Counted from the first letter of the stretch, positions 1-8,069 are shown. The stretch is 64,000 nt of DNA from FEN-1219 sp035644475 (GCA_035644475.1 DASQOL010000146.1:15420-79419), one strand, 5' to 3'. Notes: generated by a model not told the origin, from the letters alone. Program-made: numbers and translations.

Positions 1-986
1 GGCGCTTTGAGCCGCTGCAAGTCGCGGTGATAGCCGGAGGTGAGCTTGGCCGTGATCGACAGCGCCTCTTGAAGCGCGCCCGTGATCGTCGCGGGCGCGG
101 CGCGCACGAGCTCGAACACGTCGGGATTGCGCTTCTGCGGCATGATCGACGAGCCCGTCGTCATCTCCGCGGGCAACGCCACGTACGCGAACTCGCTGGT
201 ATAGAAGAGCAGCAGGTCGGCCGCGAGCCGGCTCAGGTCGCCGAGCAGCACCGCGAGCTCGAAGATCAGGGACGCTTCCGCCTTGCCGCGGGAGAGCTGC
301 ACTGCGGTGACCGGCTCCTGCGTGCGCTCGAAGCCCAACGCGGCGCGGGTCGCCTCCCGGTCTAGCCCAAGGCCCGGAACGCCGTAACCCGCGGCGGAGC
401 CGAGCGGGTTGAGCTCGGTGCGCGCGTGCACGCGCAGGAGCGCGGCGCGGTCGTCCTCGATCTCGGTGGCGAAGCCGCGGGCCCACAGCGCGACCGAGCT
501 CGGCATCGCGGGTTGCATGTGCGTGTAGCCCGGCAGCGCGATCGCGCCCTGCTCGGTGGCGACGTGCTCGAGCGCGTCTTTGACGCGGGTGGTCGCCGTC
601 GCGAGCTCGGTGATCGCATCGCGCAGGTACAGCCGCAGCGCGGCGAGCACCTGGTCGTTGCGCGAGCGGCCGAGATGCACGCGGCCGCCGGTGGCGCCGA
701 TCCGCTCGATCAAGCGCCGCTCGAGCGCGCTATGCACGTCCTCGTCGGCGAGCTCGATACGCCACTCCCCTGCGGCGTGCGCGTCGGCGAGCGCCTGCAG
801 GCCGCCGCAGATCGCGGCCGTGTCGGCCGACGTGAGGAGACCCTGCTTCTGCAGCATCCGCGCGTGCGCGATTGACGCGCGCACGTCGTAGCCGACGAGC
901 CGCCCGTCGAGCTTGTGATCTTCGCCGGCCGTGAAACGCAGAATGCGCTCATCGAGCGGCACGCCTTTGTCCCAGAGCCGCGGCAT
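1..986 (-). CDS. argH: Argininosuccinate lyase, 3' end cut by window edge
   Basis: Cleaves argininosuccinate to arginine and fumarate in the cytosol, the last step of arginine synthesis. About 328 codons are visible, running off the left edge. The N-terminal part carries the family pattern around GGRVHLGRSRNDQ, then PGYTHMQPAMP, and near the edge the signature GSSIMPQKRNPD, whose serine lies on the mobile catalytic loop of the fumarase/aspartase superfamily. The ATG at 986 is five bases beyond the argB stop, so it is the last visible gene of the operon and probably translationally coupled. Nothing looks broken in the visible part. The true C-terminus cannot be judged. Confidence 0.95.
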   Translation of the reverse strand, partial: MPRLWDKGVPLDERILRFTAGEDHKLDGRLVGYDVRASIAHARMLQKQGLLTSADTAAICGGLQALADAHAAGEWRIELADEDVHSALERRLIERIGATGGRVHLGRSRNDQVLAALRLYLRDAITELATATTRVKDALEHVATEQGAIALPGYTHMQPAMPSSVALWARGFATEIEDDRAALLRVHARTELNPLGSAAGYGVPGLGLDREATRAALGFERTQEPVTAVQLSRGKAEASLIFELAVLLGDLSRLAADLLLFYTSEFAYVALPAEMTTGSSIMPQKRNPDVFELVRAAPATITGALQEALSITAKLTSGYHRDLQRLKA

Positions 987-991
987 CGCGT

Positions 992-1993
992 TCAGCTCGT
1001 CTGCCGCCCGGACGGCGGCGAAGCCTTCGACGACTTGCCGGGGGACGACTCGCCGGGGGACGACTGCTCCTCGGGGCTCAGGTGCTCGACGTCGTTGACC
1101 ACCAGCGTGCCCGTGCCCTCGTTGGTGAACACCTCGAGCAGCAGGCTGTCGGGCTGCGAATACGAGATCACGTGCACGCGCGGTACGCCGCCCGAAAGCG
1201 CGCGCTCGATCGCGGCGATCTTCGGCAGCATGCCGCCCGAGATCTTGCCTTCCTCGCGGAGCTTGCGCAGGCCCGCGCGATCGACGTACGAGACCAGCGA
1301 GCGCGGATCGTCGAGCGACTCGAGAATCCCCGGCACGCCGGTAGCGAGCACGAACTTCTCGGCTTTCAGCTCGCAAGCGATCGCGGCGGCGACGGTGTCG
1401 GCGTTGATGTTGAGCAGCGTGCCTTGGTCGTCGGACGAGAGCGGGCTCACGATCGGCACGAGGTCGTTGTCGAGCTGCTTCACGAGGATGCTCGCGTCGA
1501 TCCCGTGGATGTCGCCGACGAAGCCGTAGTCCACGGTCTCGCCGTTGTCGCGCTGCACCGGCGGACGCCGCTGCGCCTTGATGAGGCCGCCGTCCACGCC
1601 GCTGATGCCGATCGCCGGGATCCCGAGCGCGCGGCACATCGCCACGATCCGGGTGTTGATCTCGCCGTTCAGCACCATCGTCGATACCTCGAGCGTCGCG
1701 GCGTCGGTGACGCGGCGGCCCTCGACCATCGTGGTGGCGAGGCCCAGCCGCTTCGACAGCTGCGTCGACTGCGGCCCGCCGCCGTGCACGACGACCACGC
1801 GGATACCGACCTGGTGGAGGATGCCGATCTGCTCGAGCAGCGCGCGCGTGTTCTCCGGCGAGATGAACGCGTCGCCGCCGGCCTTGAGCACGAAGGTCTT
1901 GCGCTTGTACACGCGCAGATACGGCACCGCGTGCCGCAACGCGGTGACCACGATCGCACGCTCGTTGCTGGTGAGTCGAGTCATGACGGTCAT
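992..1993 (-). CDS. argB: Acetylglutamate kinase with a low-complexity C-terminal tail
   Basis: Phosphorylates N-acylglutamate, the second step of the acylated arginine pathway. FVLKAGGDAF near residue 35 and VVVVHGGGPQ near residue 68 are the amino-acid-kinase glycine motifs, and KISGGMLPKI near residue 252 is the ATP-side lysine/glycine motif. The last 25 or so residues (Ser/Pro/Gly/Glu/Lys rich) extend past the usual end of the family and come from a 15-bp tandem duplication at 1035-1064. ATG at 1993 is listed; ATG at 1984 has a better-spaced GAAAGG and is a good alternative. It lies between the transcarbamylase gene and argH. Confidence 0.93.
   Translation of the reverse strand: MTVMTRLTSNERAIVVTALRHAVPYLRVYKRKTFVLKAGGDAFISPENTRALLEQIGILHQVGIRVVVVHGGGPQSTQLSKRLGLATTMVEGRRVTDAATLEVSTMVLNGEINTRIVAMCRALGIPAIGISGVDGGLIKAQRRPPVQRDNGETVDYGFVGDIHGIDASILVKQLDNDLVPIVSPLSSDDQGTLLNINADTVAAAIACELKAEKFVLATGVPGILESLDDPRSLVSYVDRAGLRKLREEGKISGGMLPKIAAIERALSGGVPRVHVISYSQPDSLLLEVFTNEGTGTLVVNDVEHLSPEEQSSPGESSPGKSSKASPPSGRQTS
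1035..1064. repeat. 15-bp tandem duplication inside the 3' end of argB
   Basis: Two 15-bp units (1035-1049 and 1050-1064) differ only at their second base. The period is a multiple of three, so it adds five residues (SSPG plus a charged residue) in frame to the argB tail. Confidence 0.8.
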
Positions 1994-2048
1994 CCTTTCA
2001 GCATTCCTTTTTTCATCGTTCCCCCTTCATCATTCCCCCTTCATCATT
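1994..2048 (-). repeat. Tandem repeats with Shine-Dalgarno-like cores at the argF'-argB junction
   Basis: Two perfect 14-bp copies (2035-2048 and 2021-2034) are followed by decayed copies of 15 bp (2006-2020) and 12 bp (1994-2005) leading to the argB start. On the coding strand each unit has an ATG or ATG-like triplet and a purine run (GGGGG, AAAAAAGG, AAAGG). The first copy encodes the last residues of the transcarbamylase and contains part of its stop region; the last supplies the argB ribosome-binding site. Confidence 0.75.
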
Positions 2049-3037
2049 CGATACACGACGGCCATCTGCACCACCATGCGGTTGCGCGCCTCCGGGATCA
2101 CAATGCTGCGCGGGCCGTCCAAGATGCGGTCCGCGACCACGACGCCGCGGCGCACCGGCAGGCAGTGCATGAACTTACAATCCGCTCGTGCGTTGGAGAA
2201 CCACGGCTCGTCGACGCACCAGGTGCCGACGAGCTCCTCGCGCAGCGCCTGATCGCCGAGCTTGTCGCCGTAGTGGCGCGTGGACGAATACGACTTCGCG
2301 TAGATCACGTGCGCCCCTTCCATCGCTTCGCGCCGGTCGGTCGTCTCGCGCACGCTGCCCCCGGACTCCGCCGCGGCCTTGCGCGCTCGCTCCATGATCG
2401 CGGGCGGCAGCTCGAAGCCGGGCGGCCGGAGATGCACCACGTCCATGCCACGCTTCGCGGCCATGTGGATCGTCGCCGCCGGCACCGCGAGCGGCAAGGC
2501 TTTCGGATGATACGCCCACGACAGCACGAACTTGCCCTTGTTGGCGGGGATTGCCATGTCGTCGAGCGTTTTCCAGTCGGCGAGGCTCTGGCACGGATGG
2601 TCGATCGCCGACTCCATGTTGATCCACGGTTTGTCGATCAGCGAGGTCAGTGCCTGGAAGTCCTTGTCGGCCAAGTCGTGCGCGAGGTCGCGGCGCTCGG
2701 CGAACGCGCGCACGCCCATCGCGTCGCCGTACGACGCGATCACCGGGATCGCCTCGCGCACGTGCTCGGCGGCCATGCCGTCCATCACGATGCCGTAGCG
2801 CGACTCGAGGCCGTGGATCGACATCTCCGGCGAGATCACGAACGCGCCGCCGCCGAGCCGGATCATTGCCGCCTGGAACGACGACAGCGTGCGCAGCGAC
2901 GGGCTCAGGAACAGCAACGACAGCACCTTGCCCTCGAGCGCGCGCGGCTCGGGATGTTTGTCGAGCCTCGCGGCGAGCGCGATGAGGTTGTGAATCTCCT
3001 CGCGCGAGAAGTCGGCGAGATCGTTAAAGTGGCGCAT
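2030..3037 (-). CDS. argF': N-acylornithine carbamoyltransferase (acetyl/succinyl-ornithine type)
   Basis: Transfers a carbamoyl group to an N-acylated ornithine, replacing the usual ornithine transcarbamylase step. The 335-residue protein has the carbamoyl-phosphate motif SLRT (47-50), HPCQ near 147 and HCLPVRRG near 295, and it follows the AOTCase/SOTCase family rather than ordinary OTCase (ESRYGIVMDG, VLSWAYHP, IVIPEARNR). At the position that sets acyl specificity (Glu92 in Xanthomonas AOTCase, Pro90 in Bacteroides SOTCase) it has Ala90. In published mutants of AOTCase small residues here switch preference to succinylornithine. That makes a succinyl substrate plausible but unproven. It overlaps argD by 14 bases. 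Confidence 0.9.
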   Translation of the reverse strand: MRHFNDLADFSREEIHNLIALAARLDKHPEPRALEGKVLSLLFLSPSLRTLSSFQAAMIRLGGGAFVISPEMSIHGLESRYGIVMDGMAAEHVREAIPVIASYGDAMGVRAFAERRDLAHDLADKDFQALTSLIDKPWINMESAIDHPCQSLADWKTLDDMAIPANKGKFVLSWAYHPKALPLAVPAATIHMAAKRGMDVVHLRPPGFELPPAIMERARKAAAESGGSVRETTDRREAMEGAHVIYAKSYSSTRHYGDKLGDQALREELVGTWCVDEPWFSNARADCKFMHCLPVRRGVVVADRILDGPRSIVIPEARNRMVVQMAVVYRMMKGE

Positions 3038-4211
3038 CGGTCAAGTCCTCCAGGGCGGCGGCCAGTGTCTGCACGTGCTCGGTTGTAAGGATCAACGGCG
3101 GCAGCAACCGCAGCACGTGCGGGTCGGCGCTGGTGCCGGTCAAGATGTCGCGGTCGAGCAGCGCGTCGCGAACCGCCGCGGCCTTGGGCCTAGTGCGGAG
3201 CCCGACGAGGAAGCCCTTGCCCTGCACGCCCACGACCGGACCGACGACGCACTTCGCGCGGATCGCGGCATGCGTCTCGCGGACGTTCGCGAGCAGGTTC
3301 TCGCTGCGGATCGCCTCGATGACGGTCTTGATCGCCGCGCAAGCCACCGGTCCGCCGCCGAACGTCGTGCCGAGCGCGCCGGCCTTGAGCGACTTCGCGA
3401 TCTCGTGCGGCAGCAGCACCGCACCGCATGGAAAGCCGCCGCCGAGCCCCTTTGCGACCGTGAGCAGGTCGGGGCGCACCTTGTAGAGCTGCGCGCCGAA
3501 GGGCTCGCCGAGCCTGCCCATCCCGGTCTGCACCTCGTCCAGGATCAGGAGCGCGCCCGCGCGGTCGCAGGCCGCGCGGGCCGCGTGCAGGAACTCCGGC
3601 GCGAAATCGAACGCGCCGGCGAGGCCTTGCACCGGCTCGACGATGACGCCGGCGGTGCTCGAGTCGACGGCTGCATTGAGCGCGGCGATGTCGTTGCGCG
3701 GCACGAACTGCACATCGAACGGCGTGCGCGGGAAGCCGTACCACGACTCCTTCGCGCCCCAGGTAACCGCCGACGCGGCCGCGGTGCGGCCGTGGAAGCT
3801 CTGCTCCATCGCGACGATCTTCGCGCGGCCCGTGAGCTTGAGCGCGAGCCTTAGCGCGTTCTCGTTGGCCTCGGCGCCGCTGTTGATGAAGAACACCTTG
3901 TCGAGCCCCGGCGGGCCGAAGGCGGCCAAAGCTTCGGCGGCTTCGTCGCGCACGCGAAGCGGCAGCGCGTTCGTCTGGAACACGAGCTCGCGGCTCGCGC
4001 GCGCCAGCGTCTCCGACAACTTTGGATGGCCGTAGCCGAGCGCAGCGACCGCGTGTCCGCCGTAGAAGTCGAGCACCCTGCGACCCGCCGCGTCCTCGAG
4101 ATAGACGCCCTGCCCGCGGACGGGCGTGAACGGCAACAGCGAGTAGACCTCGTTCAAGTGTGCCGCGGAGTCCGACCCCTGGGGGTCTGCCCCTATTTTC
4201 ATGACCTTCAT
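3024..4211 (-). CDS. argD: Acetylornithine/succinylornithine aminotransferase
   Basis: PLP-dependent class III aminotransferase that converts N-acylglutamate semialdehyde to N-acylornithine. It has INSGAEANENALRLA, FHGRTAAAS, ILDEVQTGMGRLG and the Schiff-base lysine in TVAKGLGGGFPCGA. I place the start at ATG 4211, which shares its A with the argC stop (TGATG) and has an AGG nine bases upstream; 4220 and an upstream 4280 are also open. The first ten or so residues (MKVMKIGADPQGSDS) are not family sequence: they are encoded by a copy of a palindromic repeat (4171-4202). The normal fold seems to begin near AHLNEVYSLLPF. Confidence 0.93.
   Translation of the reverse strand: MKVMKIGADPQGSDSAAHLNEVYSLLPFTPVRGQGVYLEDAAGRRVLDFYGGHAVAALGYGHPKLSETLARASRELVFQTNALPLRVRDEAAEALAAFGPPGLDKVFFINSGAEANENALRLALKLTGRAKIVAMEQSFHGRTAAASAVTWGAKESWYGFPRTPFDVQFVPRNDIAALNAAVDSSTAGVIVEPVQGLAGAFDFAPEFLHAARAACDRAGALLILDEVQTGMGRLGEPFGAQLYKVRPDLLTVAKGLGGGFPCGAVLLPHEIAKSLKAGALGTTFGGGPVACAAIKTVIEAIRSENLLANVRETHAAIRAKCVVGPVVGVQGKGFLVGLRTRPKAAAVRDALLDRDILTGTSADPHVLRLLPPLILTTEHVQTLAAALEDLTDAPL
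4171..4202 (-). repeat. Palindromic dispersed element inside the argD start region
   Basis: The element has a perfect GACCCC (4174-4179) / GGGGTC (4182-4187) inverted repeat followed on the minus strand's 5' side by AAAATAGGGG. The same combination, AAAAATAGGG plus GGGTCAGACCCC, occurs in the long hairpin at 35197-35292. Here it is translated and forms the argD N-terminus. Confidence 0.65.
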
Positions 4212-5281
4212 CAGAGCCATCCTGCCGCAGGCGCGGCGAGTCCCGAGTGTTCGGGCAGCCCGAGCAATCGATTCGCCCATTGGATGCTGCCGCCCGCCGC
4301 ACCCTTGAGCAAGTTGTCGGCCACCGAGCAGACGACGAGCGTGTCGCCTTCGACGGCGGCATGCAGGAACGCGTAGTTGCTCGCGACGATGTCCTTTACG
4401 CGCGGCGGCTCGCTCGACACCTTCACGAACGTCGAGCCGCGATAGAACTCCGCGAGCGCCTCTTGCGCTTGCGCGGCCGTGAGCCGCTCCTTCAGGCGCG
4501 CGAAGATCGTCGCGTGGATGCCGCGCGCGAATGGGCCCGAGTGCGGCACGAAGCTCAAGCGTGCGTTGCGGCCGGTCGCGTTCTTGATGAGCTCGCGCAC
4601 TTCCGGATCGTGGCGGTGCTTCAGCACCTGGTACGCGAACAGGTTGCTCTGGCGCACGGGGTGATGAGTCGTCTCGCGCGGCGTGCGGCCGGCGCCCGTG
4701 CTGCCGGTGACGGCGCTCACGTAGAAGTCGTCGGCGAGGCTCGCGAATGGCACGATGCCGAGCAGCATCGTCGTAGCGAAGCAGCCCGGATGCGCCGCGT
4801 GCGGCGTGTCGATCTCGGCGAGGTGCTCGGGCACCGCGCAGGTGAACTTCGGCAACAGATGCGGCGTCGCGTGCGGATGGCCGTAGACCTCGGCGAATGC
4901 CTCGCTCGTCGCGAAGCGGAAGTCCGCCGACGCGTCGACGACCGTCATCTGGACGTCCGCGCCCGCCGCCGCGTTCAGCAGCCGGTCGACGAGCTGCGCC
5001 GACGCGCCGTGCGGCGCGGCCGACAGCACGAGCCAGTGCGGCGCCTCCCCAAGGCGCTCGACGGTCGCGTCGAGCGAGACGAACGTCTCCCCGGGGAAAA
5101 TCGGCGCGAGGTGGCCGAACGTCTTGCCGATCGGCTCGCCGGCCTGGCTCGTCGACACCACGCCGCCGATCGTGAGGCTCGGATGCCCGGCGATCAGGCG
5201 CAGGAACTCGCCCGCGACGTAGCCCGAGCCGCCCAACACGATCGTCGGATAGACGTTGGGGGGATAGATCGCGGCGCTCAT
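4211..5281 (-). CDS. argC: N-acetyl-gamma-glutamyl-phosphate reductase
   Basis: NADPH-dependent reduction of N-acylglutamyl phosphate to the semialdehyde. The 356-residue protein has the nucleotide-binding GGSGYVAGEFLRL near residue 16, the catalytic cysteine in HPGCFATTMLLG, and the GSTGAGRTP loop. The reading frame is open far upstream, but ATG 5281 overlaps the preceding stop as ATGA and begins just before the Rossmann strand, so upstream codons are not used. It is the long-chain type common in Xanthomonadales-like arginine clusters. The stop overlaps the argD start. Confidence 0.94.
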   Translation of the reverse strand: MSAAIYPPNVYPTIVLGGSGYVAGEFLRLIAGHPSLTIGGVVSTSQAGEPIGKTFGHLAPIFPGETFVSLDATVERLGEAPHWLVLSAAPHGASAQLVDRLLNAAAGADVQMTVVDASADFRFATSEAFAEVYGHPHATPHLLPKFTCAVPEHLAEIDTPHAAHPGCFATTMLLGIVPFASLADDFYVSAVTGSTGAGRTPRETTHHPVRQSNLFAYQVLKHRHDPEVRELIKNATGRNARLSFVPHSGPFARGIHATIFARLKERLTAAQAQEALAEFYRGSTFVKVSSEPPRVKDIVASNYAFLHAAVEGDTLVVCSVADNLLKGAAGGSIQWANRLLGLPEHSGLAAPAAGWL

Positions 5282-6351
5282 GCGTTGACCTTTGCGAGCC
5301 GGCCGCCGAGCCCGATGCTCTGCTGGAGCAGATCGCCGAGCTCCGCCGAATGCGTCATGGCGTTGACCGCGGCGACGTTCGACCGCTCGCGGATGATGTC
5401 GATGCCGACCTGGTTGTCGGTGGCCGGCCCCGAGATCACGGTGGGCTCGATGCCGAACTCCTCGCGGAGCAGCTTCGCGCCGCCCCAGGCGCCAACCGGG
5501 TCGTTGGCGCAAAGCACGACGGACGTCAGCGCGTCGACGATCTGCTTGTCGCGCAGGATCGCCTCCACGCCGTACGCGCCGAGCAGGCCGTCGCCGAGCT
5601 CGAACACGATCGCGTCGGGCTTTTCGTCGGAGAGCTCGTTCAAGAGGCTCCGCGTGAGCGCCGGCGCGTTCTTCGACGTCGTGGCGCAGATGCCGAAGTC
5701 GGAGAACATCGCGACGTGGCGCGCGCCCGAGTCTTCCATGGCCAAGATGTCGCGGCGCAGCGCGACGCCCGTAGACTTGAACGCGTCGACAATGAGCCCG
5801 TTATGGCGGAAGCGGCTCACGATCGCGCACGCGGCCGCGGTCTTGCCGGAGTTCATGCAGGTGCCGGCGATGGCGACGACCGGCACGCCGTGCGTGTCGA
5901 GCGGCACGTCGAGCTTGAGCGGCTCGTTGGAGACCCGCGCGGGCACGCCCACGCGCTGACCGAGGTACGGGAAGTCGAGCACGCAGCCCAAGACCTTGCA
6001 GTCGAACGGCTCGCCGTGCGACGGACTGATCGAGTCGCAGATGCCGATCACGCCGCCGAGATTCAACAACTGCACGACGTCGCCGGGCTTGAGCTCGGTC
6101 GGCAGGTGGCCCGAGTAGCCGAACAGCGCCTTACGGTGCCCGAGCGCGCCGACGACGATGTCGCCCTTCTTCACCTCGGCCATGCGGCCGCTCGTGAGCT
6201 CGAGCGTGTTGTAGCGCGACTTGTTGTTGAGCACCTCGATCGCGATCAGCACCCCCTCCTCGCAGGGAATCTCGGGGCTGACGCGGATCTCTTGGCCGAG
6301 ATCGGCCGCGAGCGCGACCGACGCGATCTTGTCGACGGTGACCGAGCGCAT
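5278..6351 (-). CDS. P-loop NTPase-like protein of unknown role in the arginine operon
   Basis: About 357 residues. The first 145 look like a beta-rich domain (YNTLELTSGRMAEV, KKGDIVVGALGHRKAL, LKPGDVVQLLNLGG). Then comes a P-loop, GTCMNSGKTAAA, near residues 163-174, with acidic stretches (DAIVFELGDG) that could serve as Walker B. The layout recalls dethiobiotin-synthetase/MobB or DUF1611-type folds, but I cannot fix the family. ATG 6351 is chosen because GGAGGA lies about eight bases upstream; a GTG at 6357 would give a GTGA overlap with argG. It sits between argG and argC with four-base overlaps, so it is co-transcribed with arginine genes. Possible roles are acylglutamate formation, ATP-dependent ligation or regulation; none is shown by the sequence. 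Confidence 0.75.
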   Translation of the reverse strand: MRSVTVDKIASVALAADLGQEIRVSPEIPCEEGVLIAIEVLNNKSRYNTLELTSGRMAEVKKGDIVVGALGHRKALFGYSGHLPTELKPGDVVQLLNLGGVIGICDSISPSHGEPFDCKVLGCVLDFPYLGQRVGVPARVSNEPLKLDVPLDTHGVPVVAIAGTCMNSGKTAAACAIVSRFRHNGLIVDAFKSTGVALRRDILAMEDSGARHVAMFSDFGICATTSKNAPALTRSLLNELSDEKPDAIVFELGDGLLGAYGVEAILRDKQIVDALTSVVLCANDPVGAWGGAKLLREEFGIEPTVISGPATDNQVGIDIIRERSNVAAVNAMTHSAELGDLLQQSIGLGGRLAKVNA

Positions 6352-6353
6352 TG

Positions 6354-7559
6354 TCACTGTCCTCCGGCCCGGGTGTGGAACATGCCGGGCAACGCCATGA
6401 TCTTAGAGAAGCCGAGAGCGTCGGCCGCGGTCCACTCGCCGGCCGCCTCGCCGTACTTGCCGCGGCTCGCGGCCATCAGCGAATGCGGCGACGTGACGCC
6501 GAGCACGAACAGCGAGCCGGGCCGGAGCTGCACGCGGGCCGTGCCCGTTACGCGCGCCTGCGACGACACGTACAGGGCCTCCACGTCGCGGCACGCGGGG
6601 TCGAGCTGCTTGCCCTCGTGGATCAGCTGGCCGTACTCGGCGCTCACGAGCTCCTTGACGCGCGATTGCGTGAGCGTGAGCGTGAGCTTCTCGAGCTCTC
6701 GGTGCGCGCTGATGAGGATCTCGGCGGCGGGCGCCTCGAATGCGACGCGGCCCTTCGTGCCGATGATCGTGTCGCCCAAATGGATGCCGCGGCCGATGCC
6801 GTAGGCGGCGCCGAGACTCTCGAGCTTCTCGATGAGCGCGACCGTGTCGAGCTTCTGGCCGTTCAAGCCGACGGGCACGCCCTTGGCGAACTCGATGTCC
6901 ACTTCGCTGAACGACTTCGGGTTATCGAGCGCGCCGGCCGAGAGTACCCACGCGGACTCGGGGATGCTGCCCTTGGAGTCGAGCGTCTCGGTGCCGCCGA
7001 TGGTCACGCCCCAAAGCCCGCGGTTGGTGGAGTACGCCGAGCCGCGCGTCGGCACGGGCATCTCGCGCTCCTCGAGGAACTTCACCTGCGCGGGCCGCTG
7101 CCACGCGTGGTCCCGGACCGGCGCCAGGATCGTGAGCTCGGGCGCGACGGCTTTGAGCACGATCTCGAACCGCACCTGGTCGTTGCCCGCGGCCGTGCAG
7201 CCATGCGCGACCGTGTCGCTGCCGAGCTCCTTCGCGAGCTGCGCCAAGTACTTCGCCTGCAAGCCGCGCTCGGCGCCCACACACAGCGGGTATAGGTTGC
7301 CGCGCTTGATGTTCCCCATGATCAGGAACTTGAGCACCCGGTCGAAGAACTCGGGCCGCGCCTCGACGAGCCGATGGTCGGCGGCGCCCAGCGCGCGCGC
7401 GCGCTCGTCGAGCTGCTTCGCGGCGGCCGCGTCGATGCCGCCGCAGTTGACCGTGACCGTGACGACGGGACGCTTGTACGTCTCCTTGAGCCACGGAATG
7501 CAGAACGAGGTGTCGAGGCCGCCCGAAAAGGCGAGCACGATGGGCTTGGACGAGGTCAT
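6354..7559 (-). CDS. argG: Argininosuccinate synthase
   Basis: Joins citrulline and aspartate using ATP to give argininosuccinate. 401 residues, the usual length. The PP-loop FSGGLDTSFCIPWL is near residue 10, followed by GNDQVRFEI and the citrulline/aspartate-binding region STNRGLWGVTIGGTET. The frame is open to 8465, but the start at ATG 7559 overlaps the argR stop (ATGA) and gives the canonical N-terminus, so the upstream part is not coding. It is the second gene of the operon. Confidence 0.95.
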   Translation of the reverse strand: MTSSKPIVLAFSGGLDTSFCIPWLKETYKRPVVTVTVNCGGIDAAAAKQLDERARALGAADHRLVEARPEFFDRVLKFLIMGNIKRGNLYPLCVGAERGLQAKYLAQLAKELGSDTVAHGCTAAGNDQVRFEIVLKAVAPELTILAPVRDHAWQRPAQVKFLEEREMPVPTRGSAYSTNRGLWGVTIGGTETLDSKGSIPESAWVLSAGALDNPKSFSEVDIEFAKGVPVGLNGQKLDTVALIEKLESLGAAYGIGRGIHLGDTIIGTKGRVAFEAPAAEILISAHRELEKLTLTLTQSRVKELVSAEYGQLIHEGKQLDPACRDVEALYVSSQARVTGTARVQLRPGSLFVLGVTSPHSLMAASRGKYGEAAGEWTAADALGFSKIMALPGMFHTRAGGQ

Positions 7560-8020
7560 GGCGTTGCCTTCTTCAGATGTTGACGCAGCCGGCCGCGAAG
7601 CCGGCGCTGTTGAGTCGACCCCACGGTCGCGACGAAGATCGTGTCGTCGCCCGACAGCGTGCCGACGATCTCGGGCCAGTTGACGTGATCGAGGGCGACG
7701 GCGACCTGCTGCGCGGCGCCCACCGCCGTCGTGACCACGAGCAGATTGGGGCCGGCCGTGCGGATCTCGCGCACGAACTCGGCCACGGACTGCAGCGCCT
7801 GCGCGTTGCCTTGCTCGCTCGGCTTCGGCAAGCTGTAACCGTTCTTCAGCTTCGCCGCGCCAAGATCGCGCAAATCTCTGCTGACGCTCGACTGGGTGGC
7901 GGGAAAACCTTCCTGCCGCAGCAGCTCGACGAGCTCCGCCTGACGGCTGATCGCGTGCGCTTCGAGCAAGCGGGCAATGGCTCGCCGGCGCTCGTGCTGT
8001 TCCAGGGTCGCGCTGGGCAT
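7556..8020 (-). CDS. argR: Arginine repressor ArgR
   Basis: Arginine-sensing hexameric repressor. The N-terminal winged helix has the recognition segment TQSSVSRDLRDLGAAK (residues 43-58). The C-terminal domain has the arginine-binding and oligomerisation motif GTLSGDDTIFVA near residue 121. At 154 residues it is of normal size. It is the first gene of the operon it presumably controls and overlaps argG by four bases. The palindrome at 8032-8069 lies directly in front of its ATG, which suggests autoregulation. Confidence 0.95.
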   Translation of the reverse strand: MPSATLEQHERRRAIARLLEAHAISRQAELVELLRQEGFPATQSSVSRDLRDLGAAKLKNGYSLPKPSEQGNAQALQSVAEFVREIRTAGPNLLVVTTAVGAAQQVAVALDHVNWPEIVGTLSGDDTIFVATVGSTQQRRLRGRLRQHLKKATP

Positions 8021-8031
8021 GGCTGCAGGGG

Positions 8032-8069
8032 TTGAATAAAGTTGCGCATATAGTAACTGCTATGCGCAA
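8032..8069. promoter_or_regulatory. Candidate ArgR operator between argR and the esterase
   Basis: A perfect inverted repeat TTGCGCATA (8042-8050) / TATGCGCAA (8061-8069) with a 10-base centre is preceded by TTGAATAAAGTTGCG (8032-8046), which resembles a degraded ARG box (TGAAT-N4-ATTCA). It starts 12 bases upstream of argR and ends 22 bases upstream of the divergent gene at 8091. It is the only strong symmetry in this gap. Assignment to ArgR is by position. Confidence 0.6.

Noticed and set aside
1082..3088. Long plus-strand open frame opposite argB and argF'
   Set aside because: It is antisense to two well-recognised genes, rich in Arg/His/Ala, and has no family pattern. High GC gives many such open frames.
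6351..6357. GTG 6357 as start of the P-loop protein
   Set aside because: GGAGGA is only three bases from it but about eight from ATG 6351, so ATG is favoured.
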